A DNA stretch of 9,762 nucleotides from an uncultured Ruminococcus sp. GTDB lineage: Bacteria > Bacillota > Clostridia > Oscillospirales > Ruminococcaceae. Under the pieces are notes generated by a model. That model searched no databases, was not told the DNA's origin, and saw nothing but the letters and a program-made list of their open reading frames with translations. Below are positions 6,918 through 9,762 of the stretch, piece after piece. A program made the position numbers and the translations under genes. Where the stretch lies: positions 1 to 9,762 of the forward strand of contig UQEM01000096.1 in NCBI GenBank assembly GCA_900540005.1. Reading direction: 5' to 3'. Position 1 is the first letter of the stretch; every line of letters begins with the position of its first letter.

Positions 6918-7440
6918 TTATTTGCTCAGGCTTTCCTTAGCCCAGTTTGATACTGCTTTTTCAGATTTTAGTGCGTCTGCACCGTGAACGGCGAGATCGG
7001 TTTTTACGTTTGCGCCTTTACAGATTTTTTTCAGGTCTCTTACAGAACTTCCCAGACCGCTGCCCTCATGCGTCATCAGCGGCAGAACATTTTTTGCCGT
7101 TGAAGTCAAGCTTTTTGATAAGCGAAAATACAGCCATGGGGTACGTTCCCCACAAGCACGGGCCACAAATGAAAATGTTTTCATACTCAGCAATACTGTT
7201 AAGACAGTTTTTCAGCTTTGGGCGGGAGTTGCTGTCAAATTCCGCTCTTGCTTCCTCTGTGCAGATGTGATAATCTGCCGAATATTCCGATTCGGTCTCC
7301 ACTTCAAACAGTTCGCCGCCGACGGCTTTCTGAATGAATTCGGCGCAAATCTCCGTATTGCCCTTGGAAAGTTTTTCGATCCTGCCGTTGACGTAATTTT
7401 CGCCTTTTCGGGAATAGTAAATTATCAGATTCTTACTCAT
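6918..7440 (-). pseudogene. Flavodoxin-like FMN protein, single frameshift
   Basis: The N-terminal 120 or so codons encode MSKNLIIYYSRKGENYVNG, a flavodoxin-type first strand and FMN phosphate loop, then FICGPCLWGTYPMAVFSLIK. The frame breaks at a T6 run on the plus strand (7090-7095, A6 in the gene). With five A instead of six, the text reads LDFNGKNVLPLMTHEGSG and continues without a stop through LGSSVRDLKKICKGANVKT to SNWAKESLSK, giving a 173-residue protein, normal for the Flavodoxin_4-like group. As it stands, the frame ends at TGA (7066-7068) after 124 codons and lacks the C-terminal third, including the FMN-ring loop region. AAAGGAG at 7450-7456 supports the ATG start at 7440. It is first in an operon with the SDR. 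This is either a real recent frameshift or a one-base error in the sequence. Confidence 0.85.
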
Positions 7441-7470
7441 GGATATCAGCTCCTTTTTGTTTGTGACTTT

Positions 7471-7499
7471 ATTATAGCATTAGTGCAATTATCAATCAA
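7471..7499 (-). promoter_or_regulatory. Promoter of the flavodoxin-SDR operon
   Basis: Read on the minus strand, TTGATT (plus 7494-7499) and a perfect TATAAT (plus 7471-7476) are spaced by 17 bases. The -35 box overlaps ATCAAT repeats that match the half-site of the LysR box at 7517-7539, so the LysR protein could act on this promoter as well. Confidence 0.78.
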
Positions 7500-7539
7500 T
7501 TCTTTTTTCTAAAGCTATTGATAAGTTTTACTGATCAAT
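7491..7539. promoter_or_regulatory. LysR-type operator cluster in the divergent region
   Basis: ATTGAT (7517-7522), 11 bases, ATCAAT (7534-7539) is a perfect 6-bp inverted repeat of the canonical LysR-type T-N11-A layout. Further ATCAAT copies lie at 7491-7496 and 7495-7500, and TTATCAAT (7489-7496) forms an 8-bp inverted repeat with ATTGATAA (7517-7524). The first box lies across the -35 and spacer of the lysR promoter, as expected for autorepression. The second group covers the -35 of the opposite promoter. That the adjacent LysR binds here is inferred. Confidence 0.75.
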
Positions 7540-7546
7540 GTATAAT
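7518..7546 (+). promoter_or_regulatory. Promoter of lysR
   Basis: TTGATA (7518-7523) and a perfect TATAAT (7541-7546) are spaced by 17 bases, with the lysR ATG 20 bases after the -10 box. The short leader carries AAGGAG at 7554-7559 as ribosome site. Confidence 0.82.
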
Positions 7547-7566
7547 AGAAGAAAAGGAGTGGTGAT

Positions 7567-8448
7567 ATGCTGTTTAAACAAATCGAGTATTTTCAGTCAG
7601 TGGTTGAGAGCGGAAACTTTTATCTTGCAGCCGAGAAGTGCTGTATTTCGCAATCTGCAATTTCACAGCAGATCAAAAAGCTTGAGGACGAGCTTAGCGC
7701 AAAGCTTTTGGACAGACACAACAGAACTTTCAGTCTGACCAAGGCAGGGGAGCACTTTTATCGTAAAAGCCTTGTGATAACCGAAGATGTCAGCCGAATG
7801 ATAAGGGAAACACGGCGTATAGCCGATGACAGCGGAGCTGTTCTGCGGCTTGGATATTACGAGGGATACTACGGCAGCGAACTTTCAGAGGCGGCAGCGG
7901 AATTTTCTCAGAAATATCCCACTGTGGATATACAGATAACTATCGGAAGTCATGAGAAATTGTATGAGGCTCTTGAAAATGACGCGGTTGACCTTGTGCT
8001 TAATGACCAGCGCCGAGCATTTTCGGGAGCATATAACAATGTTATACTCTCCCAAAGCACGGCATATATAGAAATTTCAACGAGGAATCCTCTGAGCAGA
8101 TTAAACGTGGTCGAAACAGAAGAACTGAAAAACATTCCCTGCATTCTTGTTGCAAATGAAAATTCGCATGAGGAAGAACGGCGGTACTACGAGAAGATCG
8201 TTGGACTGAAAGGTGATTATATTTTTGCAGGTTCGGTGCAGGAGGCAAGACTGAAAATCGTAACAGGGCAGGGGTATATGCCCGTTGACGTTATCGGCGA
8301 GCAAAAGTGGTTTGATACCGCGGTTAGCCGAATCCCCTTGGTGAGAAACTCCGAACCTTTCACCAAAACCTACTGCGCCTTTTGGCGAAAGGATAATTCG
8401 GGGTATTATATAGAAGAATTTGCGGATATACTGAAGGAGAAATTCTGA
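7567..8448 (+). CDS. LysR-family transcriptional regulator
   Basis: A 293-residue LysR-type regulator of normal length. The winged helix-turn-helix is at about residues 1-60: FKQIEYFQSVVESGNFYLAA, then CCISQSAISQQIKKLEDEL and LLDRHNRTFSLTKAG. The ligand-binding domain runs from about residue 88 (VLRLGYYEGYYGSELSEAA) to the end, with QEARLKIVTGQGYMPVDVIG as the usual second-subdomain segment. It is transcribed away from the flavodoxin-SDR operon across a 126-bp region that carries opposed promoters and a T-N11-A box. This is the standard arrangement in which a LysR protein represses itself and activates the divergent operon in response to a small molecule. The inducer is unknown; a redox or electrophile signal would fit the flavodoxin and SDR targets but is speculation. 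AAGGAG at 7554-7559 supports the ATG at 7567. Confidence 0.94.
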   Translation: MLFKQIEYFQSVVESGNFYLAAEKCCISQSAISQQIKKLEDELSAKLLDRHNRTFSLTKAGEHFYRKSLVITEDVSRMIRETRRIADDSGAVLRLGYYEGYYGSELSEAAAEFSQKYPTVDIQITIGSHEKLYEALENDAVDLVLNDQRRAFSGAYNNVILSQSTAYIEISTRNPLSRLNVVETEELKNIPCILVANENSHEEERRYYEKIVGLKGDYIFAGSVQEARLKIVTGQGYMPVDVIGEQKWFDTAVSRIPLVRNSEPFTKTYCAFWRKDNSGYYIEEFADILKEKF

Positions 8449-8534
8449 GACGTTGTGTGATCTTTCCTCTTTTAACACAAAAGACTCGTTCTTCAATAAC
8501 TGTCGGTGAAAAAATAGTTGTCCGATAAGTAAAG

Positions 8535-8550
8535 TACCGACCGTTCGGTA
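8535..8550. promoter_or_regulatory. TetR-type palindrome TACCGACCGTTCGGTA
   Basis: The 16-base site is a palindrome with matched outer arms TACCGA and TCGGTA and only two mismatched inner positions. It resembles the ACCGACCGGTCGGT-like operators of some TetR/AcrR regulators. It directly abuts the -35 hexamer at 8551-8556. It does not resemble the candidate operator of the tetR gene in this window (1424-1445), so a different regulator is implied. Confidence 0.6.
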
Positions 8551-8579
8551 TAGACAGCAAAGTTTCAGAATGATATACT
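8551..8579 (+). promoter_or_regulatory. Extended -10 promoter upstream of araC-type gene
   Basis: TAGACA (8551-8556) and TATACT (8574-8579) are 17 bases apart, and TGA immediately precedes the -10 box (TG at 8571-8572), giving an extended -10. The regulator start codon at 8668 leaves a leader of about 80 bases. The rest of the 219-base gap after lysR shows no gene. Confidence 0.68.
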
Positions 8580-8667
8580 GTGTAATGGATAAAGGCAATG
8601 CCGTACAAATGCAGCTCACAGCTTGGCGGCAGTGCCGGAAGTTTCCCTTTGGAGAGAGGTTTTGCTT

Positions 8668-9634
8668 ATGGATCGATCGAAAACATTTGAAAGCGAGGGA
8701 GCAATCCTGCTTGCACAGAGTGACGGCTGTTCGGTATGGCAGTTCCGCAATGAAACCGGCGATGGAACGATGACTGCCTATGAAGTTTTTGCCGGCGTTA
8801 TGCTGAGTTTCAATGATTTTCACATGGAGCGGTATAACAGCCGTTATGTTGCGGATAGGCGAATACTTGCCATTGACCATTGCCGCGAGGGACGCATGGA
8901 ATACACCGCAGGTGACGGAATGGTGGGATATACTGCCACAGGAGGCATGAAGCTTGACCTGCGGAAAGAGCATACAGGAACATTTAATTTTCCCTCCTGT
9001 CACTATCACGGACTTACGGTCGCTTTTGACCTTGACATCATAAAGCGGTCGCTGTCGGACGAGATAAGATTTTCCTGCCGCGCCCGAAAAGATAATTTCG
9101 CGATTTTCACTCGGCAGCTATCCGCGCGTACTGCACGGCGCTGACGAAGCCGAGCATATTTTCGGCGAGATGTACCGTGTGCCGGAAAAGATACGCATTT
9201 CGTATTTTAAAGTGAAGATTCTTGAACTGCTGCTGTACCTTTACGCGATGAATGTTCCCGAGGAGGATACTGAACGCCCGTATTTTTATCGGACACAGGT
9301 GGAAAAGGTCAAGGCGATACGACAATTCCTTATTGGGCACATTTCGGAGAATTTTACGCAGGAGGAGCTTTCGCGGCGGTTCAATATTCCGATGACGGCA
9401 ATGAAAAGCTGTTTCCGTTCGGTATATGGTGAGGCGATAGGTGCTTGGCTCACGAATTACCGCATGAATCAGGCGGCGGAACTGCTGATAAAGGAGCGTG
9501 ACATGAGCATTGCGGATATCGGGAGCTATGTGGGCTATGACAATGCAGGAAAATTCACGGTCGCTTTTAAGAGAATTATGAAATTAACTCCGTCGGAGTA
9601 TCGGAGAGAAAGAGGAATACAATATGATATCTGA
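8668..9634 (+). pseudogene. AraC-family transcriptional regulator, single frameshift
   Basis: The ATG at 8668 (MDRSKTFESEGAILLAQ) is chosen over the in-frame TTG at 8623 because GGAGAGAGG (8651-8659) lies at ribosome-site distance. The N-terminal part (about 133 codons) is a sensor-domain sequence containing YHGLTVAFDLDIIKRSLSDE. The frame then breaks near 9064-9067: removing one A gives DEIDFPAAPEKIISRFSLGS, followed by VLHGADEAEHIFGEMYRVPEKIR, which continues to the C-terminal AraC/XylS helix-turn-helix pair (FTQEELSRRFNIPMTAMKSC through IADIGSYVGYDNAGKFTVAF and LTPSEYRRERG). The repaired length is about 321 residues, normal for the family. As it stands the first frame ends at 9144 without any DNA-binding domain. 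The gene overlaps the start of a following ABC gene, suggesting it activated a transporter operon, perhaps for iron or a siderophore as for YbtA-like proteins (inference). A one-base sequence error is a real alternative to gene decay. Confidence 0.85.
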
Positions 9635-9762
9635 GAAAAAAGCTGGACAAACGCGCTTTTTGCCTATGCGGCAGGAGAAAAGAAAAAGCTGCTTTTGTCC
9701 GTCATTTTGCCGGTGCTGTCGGTCACGCTCGGGCTTGTGCCGTTTTACTGTATGTATGAGAT
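9624..9762 (+). pseudogene. ABC half-transporter C, N-terminus only, frameshifted near the start
   Basis: The ATG at 9624 overlaps the last 11 bases of the araC-type gene. From it the frame reads MISEKKAGQTRF and then basic, cysteine-rich text unlike protein. One extra A in the run 9636-9641 would instead give MISEKKSWTNALFAYAAGEK followed by KKLLLSVILPVLSVTLGLVP, a typical N-terminus and first membrane helix of an exporter-type ABC half-transporter. It resembles the start of gene A at 2178 in plan (a GEKKKLLLSV-like stretch against EHGKLIAAVV). The window ends about 45 codons in, so nothing can be said of the rest. Because the open downstream frame has no ATG in phase, the gene as read cannot start normally. 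Confidence 0.72.

Noticed and set aside
8101..9009. Long minus-strand open frame (302 codons) opposite lysR and araC
   Set aside because: It spans two plus-strand genes and their promoter, is rich in Cys, His and Ser in the way antisense frames are, and matches no family I know.
2831..9641. A uniform loss-of-A sequencing error
   Set aside because: Not uniform: the flavodoxin and araC breaks need a base removed, not added, and the duplication, large deletion and nonsense codons are not of this type.

Overview
The window looks like one end of a contig from a gut Clostridia genome, most likely Ruminococcus or a close relative (Oscillospiraceae). This is inferred from protein character, moderate GC, strong AGGAGG-type ribosome binding sites, and the tetR/ABC/ABC and araC/ABC cassettes common in that group. 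The first 26 bases are not genomic: they are the end of an Illumina Nextera adapter including the 19-bp Tn5 mosaic end, so the first gene is cut by the library or assembly process.

Layout. (1) 27-1294: pdxS (5' truncated) and pdxT, overlapping by one base, encode the two subunits of the DXP-independent pyridoxal phosphate synthase; a strong terminator follows. (2) 1392-4871: a tetR gene with a consensus promoter and a probable self-operator, then two half-transporter ABC genes that once formed a translationally coupled pair (ATGA overlap). Both ABC genes are dead. The first has a frameshift, a deletion of roughly 0.8 kb removing most of the ATPase domain, and a nonsense codon. The second has two single-A losses, a perfect 7-bp tandem duplication and a nonsense codon. 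(3) 4834-6068: a lone alpha/beta hydrolase with its own promoter, flanked by two related hairpins. (4) 6076-7440, minus strand: a flavodoxin-like gene with one frameshift and an intact short-chain dehydrogenase, transcribed as an operon and divergent from (5) an intact LysR regulator at 7567-8448. The 126-bp region between them holds two opposed sigma-A-type promoters and a textbook T-N11-A LysR box. (6) 8535-9762: an AraC-type regulator with one frameshift, preceded by an extended -10 promoter with a TetR-like palindrome abutting its -35 box, and followed by the start of another ABC half-transporter of the same general kind as region 2, also frameshifted near its start.

The main theme is two regulator-plus-ABC exporter modules within 8 kb, both carrying inactivating lesions, while the housekeeping and enzyme genes between and beside them (pdxT, tetR, the hydrolase, the SDR, lysR) are open. 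Ten separate lesions are visible across five genes. The large deletion, the 7-bp duplication and the two C-to-T stop codons argue for real decay in region 2. The single-base A/T-run changes elsewhere could be real or could be base-calling or assembly errors, and the untrimmed adapter calls for caution. I see no tRNA, rRNA, CRISPR array, insertion sequence, or convincing new defence or mobile system.
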